Source: Candidatus Contendibacter odensensis
Lineage (GTDB): Bacteria; Pseudomonadota; Gammaproteobacteria; Competibacterales; Competibacteraceae
DNA: 56,577 bases
Direction: 5' to 3'
Assembly (NCBI GenBank): GCA_002747185.1
Contig: PDTV01000010.1
Location: forward strand, 1-56,577
Part shown: piece by piece, positions 9,663-18,062 of the stretch
Position numbering within the stretch: the stretch's first letter is position 1
Layout: every line of letters begins with the position of its first letter
Program-made: the position numbers and the translations under genes
Notes under the pieces: model-generated
Database searches by the model: none
The model's input: the letters and a program-made list of their open reading frames with translations, nothing else
What the model was told of the DNA's origin: nothing

Positions 9663-10145
9663 TTATAATTGCGCTTGCAAATAAACCGGCAAGCTACGAC
9701 CAATCAAGCCTGGTTGTGTTTCCAGCCAGCCAATATGGGTTTCCTCGTTTGCAAAAATGCTGGCTAACGGATCGCGAGTCACAGTATCACCACAGTTTTC
9801 ACAATAGGCAGCGGCTTCGTGGTATGGTGGGTGGGCAGCATGCTCCAGTTTGAGATCACCGCGAAAAATCTCATCGACATTTTCGCCGGTATACAGCTTG
9901 CCCAAATCCTGAGAATTGGGTAGCCCTTCCAGATCAAGAGTACGCTGTATCAATTGATCTGCATGTTTCATCTCATCGATGGATGATGCCCCACATTCAT
10001 ATTGTCCCGGCGTATTGATCCCCCCGCTTTCCAACATGCATGTATGGAGAACATACTGGTTGATAGCACCCAATTCATTCTTTAGTACCTTATTCAGATC
10101 CTCAATGACCTTAGCACTATCTTTCATCGAGGTCGGAAAATTCAT
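9663..10145 (-). CDS. bfr: bacterioferritin, cysteine-containing variant
   Basis: Bacterioferritin stores iron as a ferric mineral in a 24-subunit shell. This 160-residue subunit has the ferroxidase ligands in order: E24, E58 and H61 (in IDEMKHAD), E101, and E134 with H137. The haem-ligating methionine is M59 in the same IDEM motif. Unlike E. coli Bfr it has several cysteines, including a CENC pair at 115-118 and C36/C51. Its ATG overlaps the bfd stop codon (ATGA), so translation is probably coupled; no separate ribosome binding site is seen. Confidence 0.92.
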   Translation of the reverse strand: MNFPTSMKDSAKVIEDLNKVLKNELGAINQYVLHTCMLESGGINTPGQYECGASSIDEMKHADQLIQRTLDLEGLPNSQDLGKLYTGENVDEIFRGDLKLEHAAHPPYHEAAAYCENCGDTVTRDPLASIFANEETHIGWLETQPGLIGRSLPVYLQAQL

Positions 10146-10420
10146 AGATCAATTGCAAACCACGCATCCCGTTCTGGAGGCGTGTCTACTGGTTTAGTCT
10201 GTTCAGGCCGGGTTTCCACAGAGGGCCTGGGTGCTTCCTCAGGTGTGCTGTTTAATTCAGCCAGACACGTATCAAGGTACTGATTAACATCATTAATACA
10301 TTTGCCACATTCGTTGCCAATACCAAAACGAATATTGAGATCACCCATGGTACGAGCACCCTCATCCACCATGTGCCGAATTTCGCGGTCGGTCACCGAC
10401 TTGCAAATACATAAAAACAT
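10142..10420 (-). CDS. bfd: bacterioferritin-associated ferredoxin with C-terminal tail
   Basis: Bfd is a small [2Fe-2S] protein that binds Bfr and passes electrons to reduce and release stored iron. The four cluster cysteines are C4 and C6 (CIC) and C38 and C41 (CGKC), the Bfd signature. The family norm is about 64-73 residues; this protein has 92, and the extra tail is rich in Pro, Glu and Thr. It overlaps bfr by 4 bp, so the two are made together. Confidence 0.9.
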   Translation of the reverse strand: MFLCICKSVTDREIRHMVDEGARTMGDLNIRFGIGNECGKCINDVNQYLDTCLAELNSTPEEAPRPSVETRPEQTKPVDTPPERDAWFAIDL

Positions 10421-10564
10421 TGCGATATTCCTTGCTTGAACAGTTTGGTTGTTTGGCTTGCTAATGCAAAGACTGTCTATGATTTTTTTGGTTGCAAAAT
10501 ATCAATGGGCTCCTTATGTTTTCATAATGCAACCTGTCTCGAAAATGCGATCATTTACCACACG
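10421..10564. promoter_or_regulatory. upstream region of bfd-bfr, no confident site
   Basis: This AT-rich stretch should hold the bfd promoter. A partly palindromic segment at 10541-10557 (AAATG..TCATTT) loosely recalls a Fur box but lacks the full 19-bp consensus, so I do not call it. No other structure was found before the hairpin repeat starts at 10565. Confidence 0.25.
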
Positions 10565-10677
10565 TATAGCGCAAATTATCACTGTAAACTGGAACAATTT
10601 ATAGTGATAAGTTGCGCGTTAAAACAGATGGATATAGCGGAACCCATTAATCAAATTTAATGGGTTCCGCTATATCC
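10565..10677 (+). repeat. paired-hairpin intergenic repeat, copy A
   Basis: The 113-bp element is made of two consecutive inverted repeats. The first pairs GCGCAA and TTATCACT near 10569-10583 with AGTGATAA and TTGCGC near 10602-10616. The second is a 21-bp perfect stem (arms 10630-10650 and 10657-10677) with a loop of about 6 nt. Related copies are at 16347-16453 and, inverted, at 34947-35055. There is no coding potential. It looks like a MITE- or BIME-type element that may also fold in RNA. Confidence 0.85.
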
Positions 10678-10802
10678 CCTCTTACTCATCGTTTCATCGA
10701 CCGCTTAACTCTTTAGTGCATCCATGGCAACCAATACAGTACATTTCCCCAAATCGCATTGCAGCATCAACAATGCGATCAACGAATCGTATTATTCGAA
10801 AT

Positions 10803-10834
10803 AGAAAACGGGCGCGACCTATTGTCTACGCCCG
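10803..10834 (-). terminator. probable terminator of the alpha-2-macroglobulin gene
   Basis: CGGGCG (10809-10814) pairs with CGCCCG (10829-10834) around a 14-nt loop. On the minus strand, 54-80 bp past the A2M stop, the stem is followed by TTTTCTAT. This is a plausible Rho-independent terminator. The rest of 10678-10887 shows nothing else. Confidence 0.5.
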
Positions 10835-10887
10835 CCATATCCAACCAATTATAGCCGTATTCAAACCACGTTAAACTTTCATCGTTT

Positions 10888-13800
10888 TTATTCCACTTTT
10901 ACGGTACCCACTGACCCGCGCCCAAACTGCCAGGGTTTATACATATCCTCAATATAAACCGCAGGTTGCTGGTAAATACCCGGCGTCACTGCTCGCACGA
11001 GATATGCCAGGGTGAACGACTGTTTCTTGCTATCTTCGCCAAGATTCAGGGCGGCAACAAAACGATCATCGCGGAATTCGGTATGCACCGTACTCGTCAG
11101 CGTCGGTAACCACGCAAAATCTTCACCTGAAGCCCCTCGTACCAACCGAACGTTTTCGATTTCCAACCCCGCTGGCAGCAAATCCACCACCAGCGCTTGC
11201 TGCTGCGTCCTACTTTGTGTCTGGCCGGTAATCACAGCCACCAACAACTGATTTTGGCGCAGTTGCGCGGGATCAACCGGCTTGCCTGTACGCGTGTAAT
11301 ATTGACGGCTAATATTAAATCCTTTCTGCTCAGGTGGACGGGCGGCAACAGGCACACCACTGAGACTTAGCGTATACCAGACAGGTTGCTTACCCTGATT
11401 GATAACCGTCAGGCCCCTGGTCAATTGCTCTACATTGAGCGACCGGTAAAATGGATCGGCCTTAACCGGCTGACCCTCTACTGTCAATTGCAGCGATCCT
11501 GATTGCTTTTGCAGTGCATGAGCCGCCAGCAACAACCATACCTGTTCCTGAGTACTGGTATAGCGGCGTGTATTAAAATCGGTAACAACCTGATCGGCCA
11601 ATGGCGGTATACGTGCTGGCAGCATGCCAGCTTCAGTCTGCAACGCCAGCAAAGCCGCCCGATCGCGCAGCTCACTGCCGTAATCATGTACCACCGCAGT
11701 CCGATCGGAACGGTTTAGCGCAGCATTGAATGCTTCCTTGGCGCGCTGCACTTCACCATAACGCGCCAATGACGCTCCGAGCTGTGCCTGCGCTAATGCG
11801 GTAGGTAATTTTTGCAAGTAATTATCATGTAGATAGCGCAAGTTACCGATAGACGCTTTCTGCACGCTGGCCAGCACATAGAGGCTATACGTATACCAGC
11901 CAAGTTGCTTTTCCTTAAACGCATCGCCAGCGACCTGCCCCTGTAGATAGCGAAGTCCGGACTGATAGGCTGTTTCTGGAACCAGATAGTTCTCATTGCG
12001 AGCACGAACCAGAAAATCCATAGCATAGGCAGATAGCCAGTTATCGACACTGTCACCCGGATTCCATAGCCCAAAACCACCACTTGCATCTTGCAGGCTC
12101 AGAATATTCTGGATGGCCTGCTGCACCCGCGCCCGCAATCCTGTCTCTGTAGCCTTGTGCGACCACACTTGAGCAACCGCATTAAAATACAATAGTGGCA
12201 ATGCACGGCTAACCGTTTGCTCCAAACAACCATAAGGATAGCGATCCAGTCTCGCCAACAATTCAGGCACATTCAAATCAGGACGACTAGATATGCTTAA
12301 TCGTGCGTGTGAGGTATCCGGAAAATAATCAGCCAGTAGCTCATGGCCGAGATGCAGCGGCTCAGCGGGATGCAACCGGCGGGCAACGCGGGTACTGATC
12401 ACCGGTTGTACCGGACGCACCGCAATCTCTGATTCCCGTACTAACTGAAAATCACCTGGCCCGGCTAGATGCAGACGAACCTTTCCACTGCCTGGTTGCA
12501 ACCCACGCAGGGTGAATGTGTGGCTTTTCTGACGCTGCCCGGTGGAATCCGTCATCTTAAAGGATAGTTCGGCTGTATCACTAATCGCTACTGCACCCTC
12601 GGCAACGAGACGAAGTTGATAATCACCTGTTGGTGCTGTCAGGTTTTGCACAGTTACTGTGATATGGCTTTCATCTTTCGGAGCCAGAAAACGGGGTAAA
12701 TATACCCGCGCTACCAATGGATCACGCACGAATAGTTCCGCTTCAGCAGAACCAACCCGCTGTTGGTCCCAGGCGACCGCCATGAGTCTGAGTTGACCAT
12801 TAAAATCAGGTAATTCCAGCGGAATCTGTGCCTGACCCTTGCCATCTAGCGCCACAGGCCCGGAAAATAGCGCTACGGTTTTTACCGTCCGTACCCCGGA
12901 AGGATTTAAGTGTCGACGGCCTGCACCGCCACCGACCTTGAGCGCCCCTGGCCGACCGCCGATCTCGATCAACTGACCGTAAATATCACGCAACTGCATT
13001 GCAAGCTGCCGCTTGCCCAGAAAATACTCAACCGGATTTGGTGTGGCAAAATCGGTTAATTGCAAAATACCTTCATCAACTGCTGCCAGCGTTAGATAGG
13101 CCGGCTGACTGGCATCAATACCGGTTACAGTAACCGGCACATTTACCTTCTGACGTGGTTTCCATTCCCTGGGAATATCCAGAGCAATGTTCAGGCGACG
13201 CTGTGCCGGATCAAGCCCCGCCCAGGCGACCCCAACAGCACGTCCGGGCCCACGCTGCGCCTTATGATCGGCTGGCCGAAAGGCAGTCGCCGCAATATAA
13301 ACGCCGGGTCCCCATTCAGCGGCAATCGGCAAAGTGACCGTCATGCCGTCTGCCGGTACGCTCATGGCTTTACTCAACCACAATCGATCGCCCATCACAT
13401 TCAGCACCACTTCACCAGCGAACGGCGCACGGATAAACACCCTGGCGGTATCACCGGCTTGATAATGCGGTTTATCCAGTGTGACTTTCATTTGATCAGG
13501 GGTATCGCCGACCCCCGATTTTTCAAACCAGCCAACGGTAAAACGCACGCTGGATGCTACACCGGTTTGCGGGTCAACTATCTCCAGCCGATAATGTCCC
13601 CAATCCAGCCCATTCTGACGAATCGTGGCCACCTGACCGGAGGTGAGGCTCAAGGTCTGGCTGGACACCGGTGCACGATCACGAATGATCTGCTTGTAAT
13701 TCCAGCGACTGTTGTTGTGATACCAGTAATATTGGTATTCCTCGCGTATCCAGTCGACGCGAAGATCGCGTCCGGCATAGCGCTGACCGGATGGATCGAG

Positions 13801-16209
13801 CGCAATGACATCAAAGCCGGCTTCCTGTCCGCTCTGGATACCACCACTAAAATGAGGCTTGATACCAATCGCAAAGGGTTGTATCCGATAAGGCAAATCC
13901 AAATGCCGATGGACCGGGCGACCACCGGGTTCAAACAGCGAGACACGCAATCGTGCTAATAACGGCCGGGTCGTATCGGGTGTTTCATTCACCATCAACA
14001 CCGTTTGCGCCTGACCTTGGGCATCTGTCCCTGCCAACGCCACCGGAAAGCGCTTAGCCGTCCATTCGTCCTGTATCAATCCGAAATGATAATCAGCATA
14101 CTGAGGATAGGGCTTAGGATCCTCACGCAATACCACTTCAGCTTCGGCTTTCAAATTCGCCGCCGGTGCGCCATAAAGGAATCGACCATGAATAGCCAGG
14201 GTTGTCGGTACATTTGGTTTCAGCGTTTTCGTGGCGGCCTTCAGCTCCAGTTTCAACCGTTGCGGCACAAAATCTTCGACCTGAAAAGACATCTGCCCAA
14301 ATGACTTGCCCTTAGGATCGGTATAGGCTTTTACTGTCCATGTTCCGGTACGGGCATTGCGAGGTAACGGCAAGCGGGCATGATAGCCACCGATAACTGC
14401 TGTTTTAGGCTGCAATCGTGCAGCTTCCACCGTGTCGGGACGAAATACTTTCAAGGTCAACGGCGCATTTGGCAAGGCATTCGCTCGGTTATCACGTAAC
14501 AATGCCATTAGTTCTACGGTTTCACCGGGCCGATAAACACCACGTTCGGTATATAAAAACACATCTACAGCACCGGGAGCCATGCGACCTTCAACCCCGC
14601 GATCGCTCAGATCAAATGCCGGCCTGGTTAAATCAATAACGTTGTAATCATCGTTGGCAAAAGCCATTAATGCTGCCGGTTCACGCCCTCCTTCACCACG
14701 CAGCAGACCAGGATCGAGGCGGGCATAACCCTTTTCGTCTGTAGCGACCTCACCTAGCTCACTGTTATTGCGCGCATAAAGCTTTAACCGGATATCAGCA
14801 AGTGGCTGCGCTGTCGCGAGTGAACGTGCAAACACATGTAGACCATCAGCACCACGCATGGTAAATAATCCAATATCGGAAACCACCAACCACTGGGTAG
14901 CACGGTTGGTATATCGACCCGGTGTTTTATCAGCTCGTTCGGCGGCAACAATATAGATCCCGGGCCGTGGATCGGACAGTATCGTACTGATTGGAATAGC
15001 TGTCGTTATTTCCTGATTACGGCTGCCGGTGGCCAATGTCAGGATACCCTCCCAAACCTGCTCACCGGAGCGCGTCGCGATCTGCTGAAGATCGTGACCA
15101 TCAAGTACCCTGGTAATACGATGCTTTTCGATTTCCCGCATTAGGTTACGGTCGTTAATCCGTAGCACTCGCAGTCGCGCTGTCTCCAGATTGACACTGA
15201 TCAAAGGCAAATGCCGAGCGCCGATTCTGGGCAAAACATAGGTTGTACCTCGAAATCCCAATGTGGGTTCACGATCTTCAACCTTGGCGGTAAAGTTTTG
15301 CTTGACCCGCGTTTTTTCACCGGTGGCCGAAGGGATACCGGCCCGCACGGTAAGCGTATAGTGTTGTCCGTGGCTGATTCCTTCCACACACAATTGCTGC
15401 CCCCGCACCGTTATCGCAAACTGAATAGCCGGTTGAATTTGAATATAATCTTCATAATGCAATTGTTGGCGGCTTTTTGCGAGTGAGCCAGAAAATTTCA
15501 AGCACACTTTTGGTGTAGCACTGTTTGACTCAACCTCAACACCCGTGATTCGAAAGGCATGAGCCTTGTCCAGTTGCTGGTAGCGTTTGGCAATCTTTGG
15601 GTGATCTTCCAGTGCCAGTCCTTCACGGTATGCCGCCATTGCCTTTTTGGGCGAGCCGCCTTGATCGTACAACTGACCAAGCCAAAGTAAGGCTCTAGCA
15701 CGCTCATGAGGTGATTTTGCCAGATCAAGCACCTTCCACGCAGCTTGCCGACTTCGCTGGCGGGCATGGTATCGGGTTTGCCATCCGGTTTTATTTTGAC
15801 TCGCCAGCATATGCCATGCACGACTGAGGCTAAGCCAGAGCGCTGCCGTAGCATCACCTGATGCAATCGCTGTTTCATAGCTCTCGATGGCAGCAGACCA
15901 GTTTTTTTGCCGGCTTTGCTGCTTCGCACGCTGGCCTGGCAACGCCGTTGACTTACCGGACACACTACGCTTGTTGGTAATAAGCTGCTGGTATTGAGCT
16001 GCCTCGACAGCTAATACCGCATCCTCAAGTGCATGAGCCGCCAGTGGCTGCAACAACCCCAAACATACCCATAATATGTGCCATTTCTTCAGGCAAACCG
16101 GTAGCAAGGCCGGCTTGCCTTTGGCACTTTGCATAACGTGCCCTTGTCCAAAAACAACACAGCTGCGAGCTACTATCGAGAAACAATGGAAAAGTAAACA
16201 ACGCATCAT
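10888..16209 (-). CDS. bacterial alpha-2-macroglobulin (thioester type, YfhM-like)
   Basis: This is a giant envelope protease trap of about 1770 residues. It has an N-terminal hydrophobic segment ending near AAHA, a TPR-like alpha-helical stretch, many macroglobulin/bait beta-domains, and a thioester domain. The thioester motif is CLEQ (Cys codon near 12226-12228), so it belongs to the thioester-bearing class and not to the YfaS type. The family inhibits proteases in the periplasm and is linked to PBP1C; pbpC lies nearby at 18063. An AGGAG site precedes the ATG at 16209. A start at 16134 would give a neater signal peptide; the frame extends to 16356 but there overlaps the hairpin repeat. Confidence 0.92.
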   Translation of the reverse strand: MMRCLLFHCFSIVARSCVVFGQGHVMQSAKGKPALLPVCLKKWHILWVCLGLLQPLAAHALEDAVLAVEAAQYQQLITNKRSVSGKSTALPGQRAKQQSRQKNWSAAIESYETAIASGDATAALWLSLSRAWHMLASQNKTGWQTRYHARQRSRQAAWKVLDLAKSPHERARALLWLGQLYDQGGSPKKAMAAYREGLALEDHPKIAKRYQQLDKAHAFRITGVEVESNSATPKVCLKFSGSLAKSRQQLHYEDYIQIQPAIQFAITVRGQQLCVEGISHGQHYTLTVRAGIPSATGEKTRVKQNFTAKVEDREPTLGFRGTTYVLPRIGARHLPLISVNLETARLRVLRINDRNLMREIEKHRITRVLDGHDLQQIATRSGEQVWEGILTLATGSRNQEITTAIPISTILSDPRPGIYIVAAERADKTPGRYTNRATQWLVVSDIGLFTMRGADGLHVFARSLATAQPLADIRLKLYARNNSELGEVATDEKGYARLDPGLLRGEGGREPAALMAFANDDYNVIDLTRPAFDLSDRGVEGRMAPGAVDVFLYTERGVYRPGETVELMALLRDNRANALPNAPLTLKVFRPDTVEAARLQPKTAVIGGYHARLPLPRNARTGTWTVKAYTDPKGKSFGQMSFQVEDFVPQRLKLELKAATKTLKPNVPTTLAIHGRFLYGAPAANLKAEAEVVLREDPKPYPQYADYHFGLIQDEWTAKRFPVALAGTDAQGQAQTVLMVNETPDTTRPLLARLRVSLFEPGGRPVHRHLDLPYRIQPFAIGIKPHFSGGIQSGQEAGFDVIALDPSGQRYAGRDLRVDWIREEYQYYWYHNNSRWNYKQIIRDRAPVSSQTLSLTSGQVATIRQNGLDWGHYRLEIVDPQTGVASSVRFTVGWFEKSGVGDTPDQMKVTLDKPHYQAGDTARVFIRAPFAGEVVLNVMGDRLWLSKAMSVPADGMTVTLPIAAEWGPGVYIAATAFRPADHKAQRGPGRAVGVAWAGLDPAQRRLNIALDIPREWKPRQKVNVPVTVTGIDASQPAYLTLAAVDEGILQLTDFATPNPVEYFLGKRQLAMQLRDIYGQLIEIGGRPGALKVGGGAGRRHLNPSGVRTVKTVALFSGPVALDGKGQAQIPLELPDFNGQLRLMAVAWDQQRVGSAEAELFVRDPLVARVYLPRFLAPKDESHITVTVQNLTAPTGDYQLRLVAEGAVAISDTAELSFKMTDSTGQRQKSHTFTLRGLQPGSGKVRLHLAGPGDFQLVRESEIAVRPVQPVISTRVARRLHPAEPLHLGHELLADYFPDTSHARLSISSRPDLNVPELLARLDRYPYGCLEQTVSRALPLLYFNAVAQVWSHKATETGLRARVQQAIQNILSLQDASGGFGLWNPGDSVDNWLSAYAMDFLVRARNENYLVPETAYQSGLRYLQGQVAGDAFKEKQLGWYTYSLYVLASVQKASIGNLRYLHDNYLQKLPTALAQAQLGASLARYGEVQRAKEAFNAALNRSDRTAVVHDYGSELRDRAALLALQTEAGMLPARIPPLADQVVTDFNTRRYTSTQEQVWLLLAAHALQKQSGSLQLTVEGQPVKADPFYRSLNVEQLTRGLTVINQGKQPVWYTLSLSGVPVAARPPEQKGFNISRQYYTRTGKPVDPAQLRQNQLLVAVITGQTQSRTQQQALVVDLLPAGLEIENVRLVRGASGEDFAWLPTLTSTVHTEFRDDRFVAALNLGEDSKKQSFTLAYLVRAVTPGIYQQPAVYIEDMYKPWQFGRGSVGTVKVE

Positions 16210-16346
16210 GAATTCTCCTGCAAGAGGCAGAAAAGTGGTATAGCGAGGTACACCACGCATTGATGGTGATCCAAGATGCAAGATTGCATACAACCTTGCT
16301 TGAGAATAGTGGGTTCTAGCACGATTGGCTAATAGATCGATCATGT

Positions 16347-16453
16347 TATAGCGCAAACGCTATAAGCCGGAACAATTTATAGTGATAATTTTCACGTTAA
16401 AACAGATAGATATAGCGGAACCAATGAATCAGATTTAATGGGTTCCGCTATAT
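16347..16453 (+). repeat. paired-hairpin intergenic repeat, copy B
   Basis: The second copy of the element is 107 bp, in the same orientation as copy A. The 3' stem pairs ATATAGCGGAACC near 16409-16421 with GGTTCCGCTATAT near 16441-16453; the inner part has mismatches and the 5' hairpin is more degraded. It lies between the divergent A2M and rppH genes, so copies A and B directly flank the A2M gene. Confidence 0.8.
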
Positions 16454-16580
16454 TTTAAAAATAAGGAAATCACTCCACCTGGATATTCATGCGGTCACAA
16501 TGGATTATTTAGGTGGAATAAGAATGATAAGTTATGAAAAAATATAAAGGACAATTCATTACAACATATTGGTTAGTACC

Positions 16581-17390
16581 GTGATTGATTCGGAGGGTTA
16601 TCGGCCTAACGTTGGCATCATCTTATGTAATGCTGAAGGGCGTCTATTCTGGGCGAAGCGGATCGGGCAAGCGTCTTGGCAGTTTCCTCAAGGCGGCATT
16701 AAACGGGATGAATCACCCAAGCAGGCCATGTTTCGTGAGCTGGATGAAGAAATCGGCTTGCAGCCTAATCATATTCGTGTGATCGGCTGCACCCGCGGCT
16801 GGTTACGCTATCGCTTGCCCAAACGTCTTATTCGACGAGGAAAAAAACCTGCCTGTATCGGCCAAAAGCAAATCTGGTTCTTATTGAGAATGCTCGATTG
16901 CGAAGATGCTGTTCGTCTGGATGTGACTGAGCATCCAGAATTTGATTGCTGGCAATGGGTGGATTATTGGTATCCATTACGGGCTGTTGTGCCCTTTAAA
17001 CGGCATGTCTATCTTCGCGCTTTGCATGAACTGGCGCCACTGATGCAGAAAAAGGTCTTATCTACATCCACCGGGAAACAATTTTTACCGGTAAGGGCGA
17101 CCGACCGATGTAGCGCCCATTCGATACAGTCGCCATTAAATCAGCGTGATCGACGGGTCTTATCGGCAGATCAAACCCCAAAAAAACAAGATCAATCATC
17201 AACCAGGACAAAGACAGTCGTTGTTTTACCGCTACAACGGCTGGATACAGGGCAGAACTCCGTTATCACACGTATGGTCATCTCGGCGCGACGAGTGAAT
17301 ACTCCAGATCAGCGGGTAGAGCGGCCTATTGTCAGATCAGCGTCAAAAGAGACGCTGCCAACGCATCCAGACTCACTGTCACGTGTCTAA
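16581..17390 (+). CDS. rppH: RNA 5'-pyrophosphohydrolase RppH with long C-terminal extension
   Basis: RppH removes pyrophosphate from mRNA 5' ends and so starts RNase E-dependent decay. The protein begins [11 protein letters not shown], as in E. coli RppH, and contains a full Nudix box (GGIKRDES...REL.EEIG) plus the family segments [10 protein letters not shown] and [11 protein letters not shown]. The catalytic domain ends near residue 160. A further ~105 residues, basic and Ser/Thr/Gln-rich, look disordered and are absent in E. coli. GTG at 16581 is chosen by homology; TTG at 16569 is in frame, and neither has a good ribosome binding site. The gene is divergent from A2M across repeat copy B. 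Confidence 0.92.
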   Translation: MIDSEGYRPNVGIILCNAEGRLFWAKRIGQASWQFPQGGIKRDESPKQAMFRELDEEIGLQPNHIRVIGCTRGWLRYRLPKRLIRRGKKPACIGQKQIWFLLRMLDCEDAVRLDVTEHPEFDCWQWVDYWYPLRAVVPFKRHVYLRALHELAPLMQKKVLSTSTGKQFLPVRATDRCSAHSIQSPLNQRDRRVLSADQTPKKQDQSSTRTKTVVVLPLQRLDTGQNSVITRMVISARRVNTPDQRVERPIVRSASKETLPTHPDSLSRV

Positions 17391-17679
17391 TCCGATAAGA
17401 GTCATTACACTTACTGCTATTTCCTGTTTCAAAGCTGTTCTTGCCTTATCCGGCGCTATCTGGAATTTCGTCCATCACTATAATTTCACCAAATCCTTAC
17501 CTTTGCAGGGCTACCAAAAAAGCCAGCCTATCCAATAGCATTCATAAGTTTAGGTAGTGCCCGCACACTGTTTTTTCCGTGTTGGCGCCAGCAACATCTT
17601 GAAAATACGCTCACGACCCCCATATGGTTCGAATAAAATGCCCTGGTCGTTTTTATTGATTGTTTAATTGAGGTATCCC
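17391..17679. other. intergenic region, nothing recognised
   Basis: These 289 bp lie between rppH and the fmdB-type gene. A short open frame overlaps the rppH 3' end and runs to 17538, but it has no family resemblance or ribosome binding site. A GAGG site at 17670 belongs to the next gene. Confidence 0.4.
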
Positions 17680-18030
17680 ATGCCTATTTACGAGTACCGT
17701 TGCCAATCGTGCCAACACAAAATGGAAGTTATGCAAAAACTGAGTGATCCTGAGCTAACTGATTGCCCATCTTGCCATCAGCCGCAATTGAAAAAGCTGA
17801 TTTCAGTGGTTGGGTTTCGTTTCAAGGGTAGCGGGTGGTACGAAACTGATTTTAAACAGGGGCAAAAAAAGAATATTGCCCAATCTGACAGTGCGCCAAG
17901 CAGCGACAGCAAATCCAGTGATTCAAATAACAGCAAGAGCGACAGCAGCAGTTCAAGTACCTCAATTGGCTCAAACGGCTCAAGCAACTCAAGCAACTCA
18001 AACACTTCATCATCCACAGCCACAACCTGA
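17680..18030 (+). CDS. FmdB-type zinc ribbon protein with Ser/Asn-rich tail
   Basis: The 116-residue protein begins MPIYEYRC and carries two CxxC knuckles, CQSC and CPSC, followed by the FRFKGSGWYETD segment typical of the FmdB/CxxC-CxxC-SSSS putative regulatory family. The second half is a low-complexity Ser/Asn/Thr tract encoded by short near-repeats (AGC/TCA/AAC codons). The family has no settled function. The ATG at 17680 follows a GAGG site. pbpC starts 32 bp downstream, so the two may be cotranscribed. Confidence 0.88.
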   Translation: MPIYEYRCQSCQHKMEVMQKLSDPELTDCPSCHQPQLKKLISVVGFRFKGSGWYETDFKQGQKKNIAQSDSAPSSDSKSSDSNNSKSDSSSSSTSIGSNGSSNSSNSNTSSSTATT

Positions 18031-18062
18031 GTAGTTTTCAGCTCACCGCTATTAACTGAAGT

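Noticed and set aside
10541..10557. Fur box upstream of bfd
   Set aside because: Only part of the 19-bp consensus is matched and the spacing is one base short; it also lies more than 120 bp from the bfd start.
13264..13959. 231-codon plus-strand open frame
   Set aside because: It lies fully antisense to the A2M coding sequence, has no ribosome binding site and shows no domain likeness.
16210..16356. Longest A2M start at 16356
   Set aside because: That start lies inside hairpin repeat copy B; a strong AGGAG site supports 16209 instead.
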